A stretch of DNA of 35,017 nt from Alphaproteobacteria bacterium (GTDB lineage: Bacteria; Pseudomonadota; Alphaproteobacteria; CADEGL01), in assembly GCA_026400755.1 (NCBI GenBank), contig JAPLOM010000049.1:1-35017 (forward strand). Direction: 5' to 3'. This document shows positions 1 through 7,211 of this stretch, piece after piece (the first letter of the stretch is position 1; every line of letters starts with the position of its first letter). A program made the translations under genes and the position numbers. The notes below the pieces were generated by a model. It ran no database searches. It was given only the letters and a program-made list of their open reading frames with translations, and had not been told where the DNA came from.

Positions 1-145
1 TCCGTTCGTTCAGATAGCGGATCGCGTCGATGGCCCCATCGACCCAGATAAAATCCGCGGCACGGTGGATATACCCCGTGTCGTGATTGAGGATTCCGTC
101 CCGGTCGAGGAAAGCCGCCGGACGCAGGGAAGGTGAAGGAGGCAT
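1..145 (-). CDS. gmhB: HAD phosphatase, GmhB/HisB-N type (3' end outside window)
   Basis: The first 48 codons of a minus-strand gene lie here; the rest is beyond base 1. The translation begins with a short proline-rich lead and then gives FLDRDGILN, the haloacid-dehalogenase motif I with both catalytic aspartates, followed by HDTGYIHRAADF and WVDGAIDAIRYLNER. That spacing and wording are typical of D-glycero-D-manno-heptose-1,7-bisphosphate 7-phosphatase, which removes the C7 phosphate during ADP-heptose synthesis for lipopolysaccharide; the histidinol-phosphatase domain of HisB is close in sequence and cannot be excluded from a fragment. The ATG (143-145) lies 46 bases after the dinB stop, so the gene is probably the third in a mak-dinB-gmhB unit. 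No strong ribosome binding site is visible. Confidence 0.8.
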   Translation of the reverse strand, partial: MPPSPSLRPAAFLDRDGILNHDTGYIHRAADFIWVDGAIDAIRYLNER

Positions 146-191
146 GGCGGGATCAGTCGTATCGTTCCGTCCGTGTACGGGCAAGGGCGCG

Positions 192-1454
192 TCAAAGCCC
201 TCGGCCCTTGGCGATGGACGCCTTGCCGAGTTTCTTCCGTACATGGTCGATGGCCCGCTCAACCTCGGCGCGGCGGGTGGCGTCCGGGTCCAGGAGGTCC
301 GGCAGGTCTGCATTGGTTGCGCCGTCCAGCGCGGTCATGCCGACGCCGATCAGACGATAGGCGGTGCCGTCAGCCTCGCCCCTCAGAAGCTTCGACGCGG
401 TACGGAATATGACGTCGGCAAGCTGGGTCGGCGCGTCGGTCATCCGGCTTCGGGTGCGGATCTTGAAGTCGGCTGTCTTGAGCTTGAGGGTGACGCCCCG
501 GCCCGCCAGTTCCGCGGCTTTCAGGCGCTCGGAGACGGTTTCGCACAGCGGCCAAAGCGCCTTGGACAATGCCGATTCGGACGCTAGGTCCCGCTCGAAG
601 GTGGTTTCTGCGGAGATGCTTTTGGTGGGCGAATCGGGTTCCACCGTGCGGTCGTCTTGGCCGCGCGAGAAACGGGACAGACGCCGGCCGATGGCGCCGT
701 AGCGGCGGATCAGGTCTTCCTCCGGCCGCTCGCGCAGTTGCCCGACGGTCAGAAGCCCGTCGCGCATCAGGGCCTTCTGCAGTGAAGGGCCAACGCCCCA
801 GATGGTGCCGACGGGCCGAGGCGCCAGGAACGACAGGGCATCGCCGCGCCCGATCACGGAAAACCCGCGTGGCTTATCCAGATCGGATGCCAACTTGGCC
901 AAGAACTTGTTGTAGCTGAGGCCGACCGACACCGTGATGCCCAGCGCTTGATCGGCCCCGCGCGCGAAGCGGACCAATGTCTGGGCCGCGCTGCCGCCGT
1001 GCAATTTCTCGGTACCCGACAGGTCGAGAAACGCCTCGTCAATCGAAAGCGGTTCGACCAGAGGGGTCGTCTCCAGCATAAGCCGGCGCACCTCGCGGCC
1101 GACGCGCGCGTACTTCTTCATGTTCGGCGGGATCACCGCCGCCTCCGGGCATAGTTTCCGCGCCTTGAACATCGGCATCGCCGAGCGGACGCCATACATC
1201 CGCGCGATATAGCAGCAGGCCGAGACCACGCCACGCTTTCCGCCGCCCACGATCACCGGGCGGTCGCGCAGCTCCGGTGCATCGCGCTTTTCGACGGCCG
1301 CATAGAACGCGTCGCAATCGACATGGGCGATGGTCAATGAATGCAGTTCGGGGTGGCGCAGGAGGCGGGGCGAGCCGCAGGCGCCACACCGGCGTATGCC
1401 ATCGTTCGGGGCAACCGCGCCGCAGTCGCGGCAGACGGGCGCGGCCGCGCTCAT
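192..1454 (-). CDS. dinB: DNA polymerase IV (Y family) with N-terminal zinc ribbon
   Basis: This 420-residue translesion polymerase copies past damaged bases with low fidelity. Residues 8-26 hold a CxxC...CxxC zinc ribbon (Cys8, Cys11, Cys23, Cys26) absent from E. coli DinB but familiar to me from alphaproteobacterial ones. The palm follows: IAHVDCDAFYA with metal-binding Asp46, and PLSIDEAFLDL with Asp139 and Glu140. The helix-hairpin-helix region and little-finger domain fill the C-terminal half. I see no canonical clamp-binding pentapeptide at the extreme C terminus. I chose the ATG at 1452-1454 because it starts just before the ribbon and overlaps the stop of the upstream sugar kinase by four bases (ATGA), which implies translational coupling. 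An upstream in-frame start would add 37 low-complexity residues lying over the kinase gene. Confidence 0.95.
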   Translation of the reverse strand: MSAAAPVCRDCGAVAPNDGIRRCGACGSPRLLRHPELHSLTIAHVDCDAFYAAVEKRDAPELRDRPVIVGGGKRGVVSACCYIARMYGVRSAMPMFKARKLCPEAAVIPPNMKKYARVGREVRRLMLETTPLVEPLSIDEAFLDLSGTEKLHGGSAAQTLVRFARGADQALGITVSVGLSYNKFLAKLASDLDKPRGFSVIGRGDALSFLAPRPVGTIWGVGPSLQKALMRDGLLTVGQLRERPEEDLIRRYGAIGRRLSRFSRGQDDRTVEPDSPTKSISAETTFERDLASESALSKALWPLCETVSERLKAAELAGRGVTLKLKTADFKIRTRSRMTDAPTQLADVIFRTASKLLRGEADGTAYRLIGVGMTALDGATNADLPDLLDPDATRRAEVERAIDHVRKKLGKASIAKGRGL

Positions 1455-2359
1455 TGCGCGGTCTCCGGCCACAGCCAAGCCGCGCCGCGCACGCCGCTGG
1501 AATCGCCGTGCCGGGGCGGCAGAAGCGCCGTGCTGATCCGCTCCGCGTGAACGTAGCGATGCCATAGGCGGGGCACGTCCTCATAGAGCGACGTGATGTT
1601 GGACATGCCGCCGCCCAGGACGATCGCGTCAGGATCGATCAGGTTGATGACGGTGCCCAGGGATCTCGCCAGGCGGTCGGCATATCGACCCATGCTGTCC
1701 TGTGCCGCGCTGTCGCCCGCTTGCGCCGCGGCGGCGATCTGTACCGGCGTTTCCAGGGGCGTGGCGGCCGCGGTCGCGTGGTCGCGCGCGAAGGCCGGAC
1801 CCGACAGAAATTGCTCGATGCAGCCATGGCGCCCGCAATAGCAGCTTGGTCCTGGTGTCTCGTTTTCGTGCGGGGCGGGCAGGGGGTTGTGGCCCCATTC
1901 GCCTGCGATGCCGTTATGGCCGTCGTTGGTTTGGCCGCGGACAACCAGACCGCCGCCGACACCCGTTCCCAGGATCACGCCGAAGACAACCGGCAAACCT
2001 GCGGCTGCGCCGTCGGCGGCTTCCGAAAGGGCGAAGCAATTGGCGTCGTTCGCGATTCGAATGGACTGGCCGATTGCGGCCTCCAAGTCCTTCTGCAGCG
2101 GCTTTCCGATCAGGCAGACCGAGTTCGAATTGGTCACGAGGCCAGTTACCGACGAATGCGTGCCTGGAATGCCAATCCCGATGGAGGCGGGCTTGCCCAG
2201 CGACCGTTGCAGGCCGTGGACAAGGGCCGCCGTGGCCGCGACGGTGCCCGCATAGTCGCCCTGAGGGGTCGGGACGCGCTCGCGGGCGGCGATCACTCCC
2301 GTCGCCGCCAGAGTGACAGCCTCGATCTTGGTGCCCCCGATATCGACGCCGATGCGCAA
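1451..2359 (-). CDS. mak: ROK-family fructokinase (Mak-like)
   Basis: A 302-residue sugar kinase that probably phosphorylates fructose (or mannose) with ATP in the cytoplasm. The N terminus reads MRIGVDIGGTK, the ROK phosphate-binding loop; IANDAN carries the catalytic Asp (about residue 105); GEWGHNPL plus the CYCGRHGC stretch (His157, Cys173, Cys175, Cys180) form the ROK zinc site; the end, HGDSSGVRGAAWLWP, matches E. coli Mak as I recall it almost word for word. The start is set at TTG (2357-2359): an AAGGAG element lies seven bases upstream, and this start gives the usual Mak N terminus. The ATG 18 bases further upstream would lie before that ribosome binding site and add six odd residues. 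The stop overlaps the dinB ATG. Sugar specificity within ROK kinases is hard to read from sequence. Confidence 0.88.
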   Translation of the reverse strand: MRIGVDIGGTKIEAVTLAATGVIAARERVPTPQGDYAGTVAATAALVHGLQRSLGKPASIGIGIPGTHSSVTGLVTNSNSVCLIGKPLQKDLEAAIGQSIRIANDANCFALSEAADGAAAGLPVVFGVILGTGVGGGLVVRGQTNDGHNGIAGEWGHNPLPAPHENETPGPSCYCGRHGCIEQFLSGPAFARDHATAAATPLETPVQIAAAAQAGDSAAQDSMGRYADRLARSLGTVINLIDPDAIVLGGGMSNITSLYEDVPRLWHRYVHAERISTALLPPRHGDSSGVRGAAWLWPETAQ

Positions 2360-2372
2360 ATGGCCTCTCCTT
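2360..2372 (-). promoter_or_regulatory. Ribosome binding site deciding the TTG start of mak
   Basis: On the minus strand AAGGAG (2367-2372) sits seven bases before TTG at 2357-2359. It would lie inside the coding region if translation began at the ATG at 2375-2377, which has no comparable site in front of it. Confidence 0.7.
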
Positions 2373-2397
2373 TGCATTTAGTAGGATAAGGGGACCG

Positions 2398-2535
2398 CCC
2401 AGGCGGGAGAATCCCATTTTCGGGGGCGTAACGCTTTGCTGAGTGGTTAGGTTTCGGGGGACGTGAGATTGCAACATCACGAGACTGACAGTATCCATAC
2501 GGGCCTACCGAACACGATCCCACCCCCCGCCTGGG
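2398..2535. repeat. 10-bp inverted repeat pair in divergent mak/divK intergenic region
   Basis: CCCAGGCGGG at 2398-2407 and its exact reverse complement CCCGCCTGGG at 2526-2535 bracket the divergent intergenic region. The left copy is also part of a local palindrome (CCGCC-CA-GGCGG, 2395-2406). Nothing else in the interval between mak and divK looks coding. The pair could be a looping operator or simply chance in GC-rich DNA. Confidence 0.35.
2469..2497 (+). promoter_or_regulatory. Candidate sigma-70 type promoter for divK
   Basis: TTGCAA (2469-2474) and TATCCA (2492-2497) are separated by 17 bases and lie about 75 bases before the divK start. The -10 match is poor. No CtrA-type TTAA-N7-TTAA site was seen; one GAATC (GANTC methylation motif) lies at 2409-2413. 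Confidence 0.3.
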
Positions 2536-2575
2536 TCTGTTTTGCCTGTCCTCGGCCGCGAAAGGCTGTGCCGTG

Positions 2576-2995
2576 ATGGAATCGGGTTTACTTGCGTCCG
2601 CGTCGTCCGGATCGCGCATTCCCGGCGTATCTTCGAAGACGGTTCTTGTCGTCGAGGACAACGAACTCAACATGAAACTCTTCGAGGACCTGCTGCAGAC
2701 CCAGGGTTACCGGGTTCTGTCCGCGGCCCATGGCCTGGATGCGCTGAGTCTCGTGCGCCAGCATCGGCCCGACTTGGTCGTCATGGATATCCAGCTTCCC
2801 GAAATCTCCGGGCTCGAGATCACCCGGGTGATGAAGGCGGATCCCGCGCTCCGGCACATCCCGGTCATCGCCGTCACGGCGTTCGCCATGAAGGGCGACG
2901 AGGAGCGGATGCTGCAGGGCGGATGTTCGGCGTATATCGCCAAGCCCATCTCGGTGACGCAGTTCCTCGAGACGGTGAAGCGGTTCTTGAAATAG
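2576..2995 (+). CDS. divK: Single-domain response regulator DivK
   Basis: A stand-alone receiver domain, 139 residues. After about 20 extra N-terminal residues the sequence [14 protein letters not shown] begins the fold; acidic residues Glu27 and Asp28, phospho-acceptor Asp71 in MDIQLPE, Thr101 in [12 protein letters not shown] and Lys123 in AKPIS are all present. The wording is nearly that of Caulobacter DivK, which in that organism relays phosphate signals from PleC/DivJ to the CtrA cell-cycle pathway through DivL; the same role here is inference. A GTG directly before the ATG (2573) is an equally possible start, with AAAGG at 2561-2565. The N-terminal extension is unlike the roughly 125-residue norm, and no later start codon exists before the domain. 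The usual neighbour pleD is absent; the next gene is rpmG, convergent. Confidence 0.9.
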   Translation: MESGLLASASSGSRIPGVSSKTVLVVEDNELNMKLFEDLLQTQGYRVLSAAHGLDALSLVRQHRPDLVVMDIQLPEISGLEITRVMKADPALRHIPVIAVTAFAMKGDEERMLQGGCSAYIAKPISVTQFLETVKRFLK

Positions 2996-3009
2996 AAGCC
3001 CAAAATGAA

Positions 3010-3032
3010 AACGGCCGCCCGAGGCGGCCGTT
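3010..3032 (-). terminator. Intrinsic terminator of rpmG, possibly bidirectional
   Basis: A perfect 10-base stem, AACGGCCGCC (3010-3019) with GGCGGCCGTT (3023-3032), and a CGA loop. Read on the minus strand it is followed by a T-rich TTCATTTTG tail, so it should end the rpmG transcript; on the plus strand only a short T run follows, so it may also slow transcription leaving divK. Confidence 0.8.
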
Positions 3033-3057
3033 CCGGATCGCAAGCCGCTTGGACGGC

Positions 3058-3225
3058 TCACTTCATCTTCGATTCCTTGAACGCGACGTGCTTGCGCACG
3101 ACGGGATCGTATTTGCGCATCTCGAGCTTCTTCGTCACCCCTTTGGGGTTCTTCTTAGTAACGTAGAAGAAACCCGTGTCGGCGCTGCTGACGAGTTTCA
3201 CGAGGACCGTGCTGGACTTGGCCAT
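3058..3225 (-). CDS. rpmG: 50S ribosomal protein L33
   Basis: A 55-residue basic protein, [21 protein letters not shown] onward, ending in [11 protein letters not shown]. This is the cysteine-free type of L33, which does not bind zinc, and the length is standard for proteobacteria. L33 sits on the large ribosomal subunit near the tRNA exit site. The ATG at 3223-3225 has GGAG about seven bases upstream, and a promoter with a perfect -35 box lies just beyond. The gene is transcribed alone: promoter upstream, hairpin terminator 26 bases after the stop. An upstream in-frame start would add 19 residues foreign to the family. Confidence 0.97.
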   Translation of the reverse strand: MAKSSTVLVKLVSSADTGFFYVTKKNPKGVTKKLEMRKYDPVVRKHVAFKESKMK

Positions 3226-3254
3226 AATCGTTCTCCGGGGTGCGGAAGGCCGGC

Positions 3255-3282
3255 AGAATAGCGACCCGCCGCGCCCTGTCAA
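3255..3282 (-). promoter_or_regulatory. Promoter of rpmG
   Basis: On the minus strand TTGACA (3277-3282) is a perfect -35 box and TATTCT (3255-3260) a good -10 box, 16 bases apart, ending 29 bases before the rpmG ATG. It lies between the S41 protease stop and rpmG, giving the ribosomal gene its own start of transcription. Confidence 0.65.
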
Positions 3283-3293
3283 TCCTTAGGGGC

Positions 3294-4865
3294 TCAGCGA
3301 CCGGCGACCTCGGCCATGGACAGGCGGATGACCTGCCGGTAGGCACCGGAATCGGCCAAAACTTGCCGGGCGACCTCCATATCGACCTCCCGGGTGGTCC
3401 GTTCGGACCGGCAGGTGGCCCGCAGTTCGGACATGCTGTCCGATTCGGGCGACGTCACGGCATGCCAACGCTGGGCTGCCGCCTGCATCTGGTCGGACGG
3501 GCGCCGCTGGTTTTCGAGGATCTTGTTGGCCGAACCCACAGCACCGCTGGTGCAAAGCATCGGCAGGATGCCGAGCTGATGCAACGCATAGCCCGAAGGG
3601 GCATAAAGCCGCGACCAGGTCAGCACCAATTCGCCATCGTTGGGCATATGAATAACGCTCTGCACCGTGCCCTTGCCATAACTGTTAGTCCCGATAACGA
3701 CGGCACGCCCATTGTCCTGCAGGGCGGCAGCCAGCACCTCCGCGGAGGACGCGGTTCCGCCGTTGACCAAGACGGCGAGCGGCAATCCGCCGGTCACGTC
3801 CGTGCCGCTCGCGTCCACATGCTGCACGCTGTCGGGATGACGCCCCTTCGCGGTCATGATCGCGCCCTTCTCCAGGAATAGATCCGCGACCTGAATGGCT
3901 TGATCCAAAAGACCGCCCGGATTGTCCCGCAGATCCAGAACGATCGAGGAGACTTGGGCGTTCGGCTTCGCAAGCGCGTCGGACAGCTCTTGAGAGACTG
4001 CTCGGCTGGTATCCTGGTTGAACGCGCTGATCTTGATCTCGAGAACGCGCCCGTCCATCTGGGAGATCACGGTGCGTGGGATGATCTTCTCGCGCACGAG
4101 TTGGAACGTCAGGGAATCCGGCACGTTGGCGCGCTCGACGATGAGCTGGACTTGGGTTCCGGAGCCGCCCCGCAATTGCTCGATGATGTCCTTTACATCG
4201 CGGTTTTTGATGGTCACGCCATCGACCTGAAGAATCCGGTCGCCGGCCTTAACGCCCGCGAGCGCGGCGGGCGTCTCGGGCATCACGGACAGAACCTCGA
4301 TCCGGCCGCCGACGGTTTGCAGCCGCACGCCCACGCCGCCAAATCCAACGCGGCGGTTGCGTTCCTCGCGCGCGGTCTCGGGACTCGAATAGCGGGAAAA
4401 TCCATCGAGCTTGGCCAAGGCCGAGTCGAAAACCGCCTGATAGACCGCGTCGTCATCCGCGATGTTGACGGCTGGAGAGACCGCGCGAACGGAAATGATG
4501 GCGTTGGACGTCAGCGCGGCCCAGCTTTTCGGGTCGTTATTCTTGGGCATCGGGAACGTGCCGGCGGTTTGGCCACGCGCCACGAGCTTGATGTTGCCGT
4601 CCGCTTTGCTGGCGGTCACGGTCGGATCGATGGACGACAGGCCGTTGAGCCCGCTGATGGTGAGGGCCTCGAACGTGACAGGTTCCAGATAGCGGTCGGA
4701 AATGCTGCCGTAACTCGCGGTGAACAGGCGGTTCGAGTTGGCCTCGAACGACGCGTGGTCGTTTCCGGGCGAACTGGAGCACGCCGCCAGAGTCAGGGCG
4801 AGCAGGGCAATGGATGCCCGCACGGTCGAGCGTCGAACTGGCGAGAAGATCACGTATCCCCGCAT
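3294..4865 (-). CDS. Lipoprotein S41 (C-terminal processing) peptidase
   Basis: A 523-residue CtpA-like serine protease. A basic start and hydrophobic stretch end in a lipobox, LTLAAC, with Cys29 as the predicted lipid anchor, so it should sit on a membrane facing the periplasm. A PDZ domain (about 175-265; VGVRLQ, PAALAGVKAGDRILQVDG) precedes the peptidase core. The catalytic pair is Ser373 in GGTASSAE and Lys398 in SYGKGTVQ, with the 25-residue spacing of tail-specific proteases. Such enzymes trim or degrade periplasmic proteins from their C termini; the substrate here is unknown. The N-terminal 120 residues are not recognisable. The ATG at 4863-4865 was preferred to a TTG 18 bases upstream; neither has a clear ribosome binding site. 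It follows rnr after 96 bases holding a hairpin. Confidence 0.88.
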   Translation of the reverse strand: MRGYVIFSPVRRSTVRASIALLALTLAACSSSPGNDHASFEANSNRLFTASYGSISDRYLEPVTFEALTISGLNGLSSIDPTVTASKADGNIKLVARGQTAGTFPMPKNNDPKSWAALTSNAIISVRAVSPAVNIADDDAVYQAVFDSALAKLDGFSRYSSPETAREERNRRVGFGGVGVRLQTVGGRIEVLSVMPETPAALAGVKAGDRILQVDGVTIKNRDVKDIIEQLRGGSGTQVQLIVERANVPDSLTFQLVREKIIPRTVISQMDGRVLEIKISAFNQDTSRAVSQELSDALAKPNAQVSSIVLDLRDNPGGLLDQAIQVADLFLEKGAIMTAKGRHPDSVQHVDASGTDVTGGLPLAVLVNGGTASSAEVLAAALQDNGRAVVIGTNSYGKGTVQSVIHMPNDGELVLTWSRLYAPSGYALHQLGILPMLCTSGAVGSANKILENQRRPSDQMQAAAQRWHAVTSPESDSMSELRATCRSERTTREVDMEVARQVLADSGAYRQVIRLSMAEVAGR

Positions 4866-4910
4866 GAGGTCTGCACCCAACAATGAATTCGCCCGGTAGG
4901 GGGCAATAAC

Positions 4911-4938
4911 CGCGCCGGAATCATGCGGCTCCGGCGCG
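4911..4938 (-). terminator. Hairpin after rnr, weak terminator
   Basis: CGCGCCGGA (4911-4919) pairs perfectly with TCCGGCGCG (4930-4938) around a 10-base loop. It lies 24 bases beyond the rnr stop, but the minus-strand sequence after it (GTTATTGCC) is not a U run, so termination would be weak or Rho-assisted. It could equally be an mRNA-stabilising structure. Confidence 0.4.
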
Positions 4939-4961
4939 AAGCGGTCAATCTGGGATTTGCC

Positions 4962-7202
4962 CTATTTTCGTCTTCGCACGCCGTGCCCCGTTTGTTTGGG
5001 CTTAATGGGCGGCCGTTTTGGACGGTGGCCAGTCGTGGCTTGGTCCGCGCCCCCTTCGATCAGATGGAATAGGAGGCTTCCCGTCAGGGTGTTGGCCTCA
5101 ACCAATTTGACGGTGACCCTCGTCCCCAACGAGAAGTAGCGTCCCGTCCGCTCACCCACTAGGCGCTGGTGGCGCTCTTCGTGGAGGTAGAAATCCCGCG
5201 GTTCCAGGTTGCGGATCGGGACCAGCCCATTGGCGCCGGTTTCGTCCAGGGTGATGAACAATCCCACCCGGGTGACGCCGGTAACGCGGCCCCTGAATTC
5301 GGCGTTCACGTGGTCGGCCATGAAGGCGGTGATGTAGCGGTCCATCGCCTCGCGCTCCGTCATCATCCCGCGCCGTTCCATGGCTGAGATGCGAACGCCC
5401 AGGTCTTCAAAAGCGCCTTCGACGCTGTCGGGCAGGGCGCCGTCGCCCAGGCCCAGCGCCCGGATCAGGCCCCGGTGCACCAGAAGGTCGGCATAGCGCC
5501 GGATAGGCGAGGTGAAGTGGCTATAGCGCCGCAGGCCTAGGCCGAAATGGCCCAGATTGTCGGGCGAATAGACGGCCTGGGACTGGGCGCGCAGGATCAT
5601 GTCGTTGATCAGCTCCCAGTGCGGCGTGCCGCGCGCCTGGGCCAAAAGACGGTTGAACTGGGTGGCCGTCATGACCTGACCCTTGGCCATGCGGAAGCCC
5701 AGGCCCGCGACGAAATCCGCCAAGGCCGTGACCTTGGCCGGATCGGGCACGTCGTGGACCCGGTACATGCAGGGGGTGTGGCGCGCCTCCAGCGTTTCGG
5801 CAGCGGCCACGTTGGCCGCGATCATGAACTCCTCGATCAGCTTGTGGCTGTCGAAGCGCTGGCGCGCCGCGATGCGGCTGATATGGCCGTCGGTGCCGAT
5901 CTCCACCTTTCGCTCGGGCATATCAAGTTCCAGCGCGCCGCGCTTATCCCGCGCTGCCGCCAGAACTTCGTAGGCGCCGTAGAGCGGCGCGATGACGCGC
6001 TCCATCAATGGGCCGGTGGCATCGTCCGGCGTGCCGTCGCGCGCGGCTTGAACTTGGTCGTAGGTCAGGCGGGCTGCCGAGCGGATCATGGCGCGCTCGA
6101 AGCGGTGACGACGGATGCGGCCCTGCGCGTCGATCCAGATATGCGCGGCCAGGGTCGCGCGGTCCTCGCGCGGCCGCAGCGAGCAAAGGTCGTTCGACAA
6201 CGCCTCGGGCAGCATGGGAATGACGCGGTCGGGGAAATAGACCGAGGTGCCGCGCTGCAGCGCCGAGCGGTCGAGCGCGTCGCCCGGCCGCACGTACCAA
6301 GCCACGTCGGCGATGGCCACCATCAGGTGCCAACCGCCCTCATGATCCGGATCGGGCTCGGCGAAGACGGCGTCGTCGAAGTCGCGCGCGTCCGAACCGT
6401 CGATGGTGATGAGCGGAACACGGCGCAGATCGCTACGGGCATCAAGCGGCGCGGGGCGGCATGCCTCGGCCTGCGCGATCGCATCGGCCGGAAATTCGAG
6501 CGGGATACCTTGCGTATGTGCGGCGATCAGGCTGATCGTGCGCGGATCGTCCTCGCGGCCGATGCGCGCCACGACGCGGGCGCGGATCGGCCCCAGGCGT
6601 GGCGCCGAGGACGGCAGCACGGCGACGATGTCGCCTTTTCGGGCGTCGCCAACATCGCGCGCGGGAATGATGTATTCGGCCTTGTTGCGTCGGTCGGTTG
6701 GCCGCACGCGGCCGCTGCCGTCGCCTTGTCGCTCGAACACGCCGATGACGCGGGCCGGCGCGTTCTCGACCGCGCGCAGGACTTCGGCCGAATAGACGCC
6801 TTCGCTTTCGCGCCGCAAGCGGGCCAGTACGCGCTCGCCCTTGCCGGGGGCATAGCCGCGCTTGCGTGCATATTGAACCAGGATCTTGGGCGGCGGTGTG
6901 TCGGAATCCCACTCGGCGGGGCGGGCATGGACTTCGCCGTCGCGGTCAACGCCGCTGATCTCGATCACGGTGATCTCGGGTAGGGCGCCAGGCGGCGCCA
7001 AATGGCGCCCGGCCTCACGCACCAGAATTCCCTCGGCCTCAAGCTCCTTCAGCAAGGCCTTGAGCGGAATGCGGTCGGCGCCGGTGACATTGAAGGCGCG
7101 CGCGATCTCGCGCTTGCCCACGCGCGAAGGGTTATCGCGGATGAAGGCGACGACCTGGTCCTTGGTGGGGAAATGTGCGCCGTGCCGGCGGGACTTGGCC
7201 AC
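4962..7202 (-). CDS. rnr: Ribonuclease R
   Basis: A 746-residue 3'-to-5' exoribonuclease that degrades structured RNA and takes part in RNA quality control. An N-terminal winged-helix-like region (about 10-65) is followed by cold-shock domains, the RNB catalytic domain (about 255-590) and a C-terminal S1 domain (about 630-715). The signature ITIDGSDARDFDDAVF supplies catalytic Asp268, Asp274, Asp276 and Asp277, and SHFTSPIRRYADLLVHR is the RNB end motif. The tail is lysine/arginine-rich. The start is GTG (7200-7202), nine bases after the topA stop and without an evident ribosome binding site, so translation probably depends on ribosomes finishing topA. Length and domain order are normal for the family. 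Confidence 0.96.
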   Translation of the reverse strand: MAKSRRHGAHFPTKDQVVAFIRDNPSRVGKREIARAFNVTGADRIPLKALLKELEAEGILVREAGRHLAPPGALPEITVIEISGVDRDGEVHARPAEWDSDTPPPKILVQYARKRGYAPGKGERVLARLRRESEGVYSAEVLRAVENAPARVIGVFERQGDGSGRVRPTDRRNKAEYIIPARDVGDARKGDIVAVLPSSAPRLGPIRARVVARIGREDDPRTISLIAAHTQGIPLEFPADAIAQAEACRPAPLDARSDLRRVPLITIDGSDARDFDDAVFAEPDPDHEGGWHLMVAIADVAWYVRPGDALDRSALQRGTSVYFPDRVIPMLPEALSNDLCSLRPREDRATLAAHIWIDAQGRIRRHRFERAMIRSAARLTYDQVQAARDGTPDDATGPLMERVIAPLYGAYEVLAAARDKRGALELDMPERKVEIGTDGHISRIAARQRFDSHKLIEEFMIAANVAAAETLEARHTPCMYRVHDVPDPAKVTALADFVAGLGFRMAKGQVMTATQFNRLLAQARGTPHWELINDMILRAQSQAVYSPDNLGHFGLGLRRYSHFTSPIRRYADLLVHRGLIRALGLGDGALPDSVEGAFEDLGVRISAMERRGMMTEREAMDRYITAFMADHVNAEFRGRVTGVTRVGLFITLDETGANGLVPIRNLEPRDFYLHEERHQRLVGERTGRYFSLGTRVTVKLVEANTLTGSLLFHLIEGGADQATTGHRPKRPPIKPKQTGHGVRRRK

Positions 7203-7211
7203 GGACGCCGG

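Noticed and set aside
2378-2572. CtrA-type TTAA-N7-TTAA box upstream of divK
   Set aside because: Searched by eye; no such pair was found.
3900-6983. Long plus-strand open frames opposite the S41 protease (3900-4886) and rnr (5547-6983)
   Set aside because: Antisense to conserved genes, arginine/glycine/histidine-rich as expected of shadows in GC-rich DNA.
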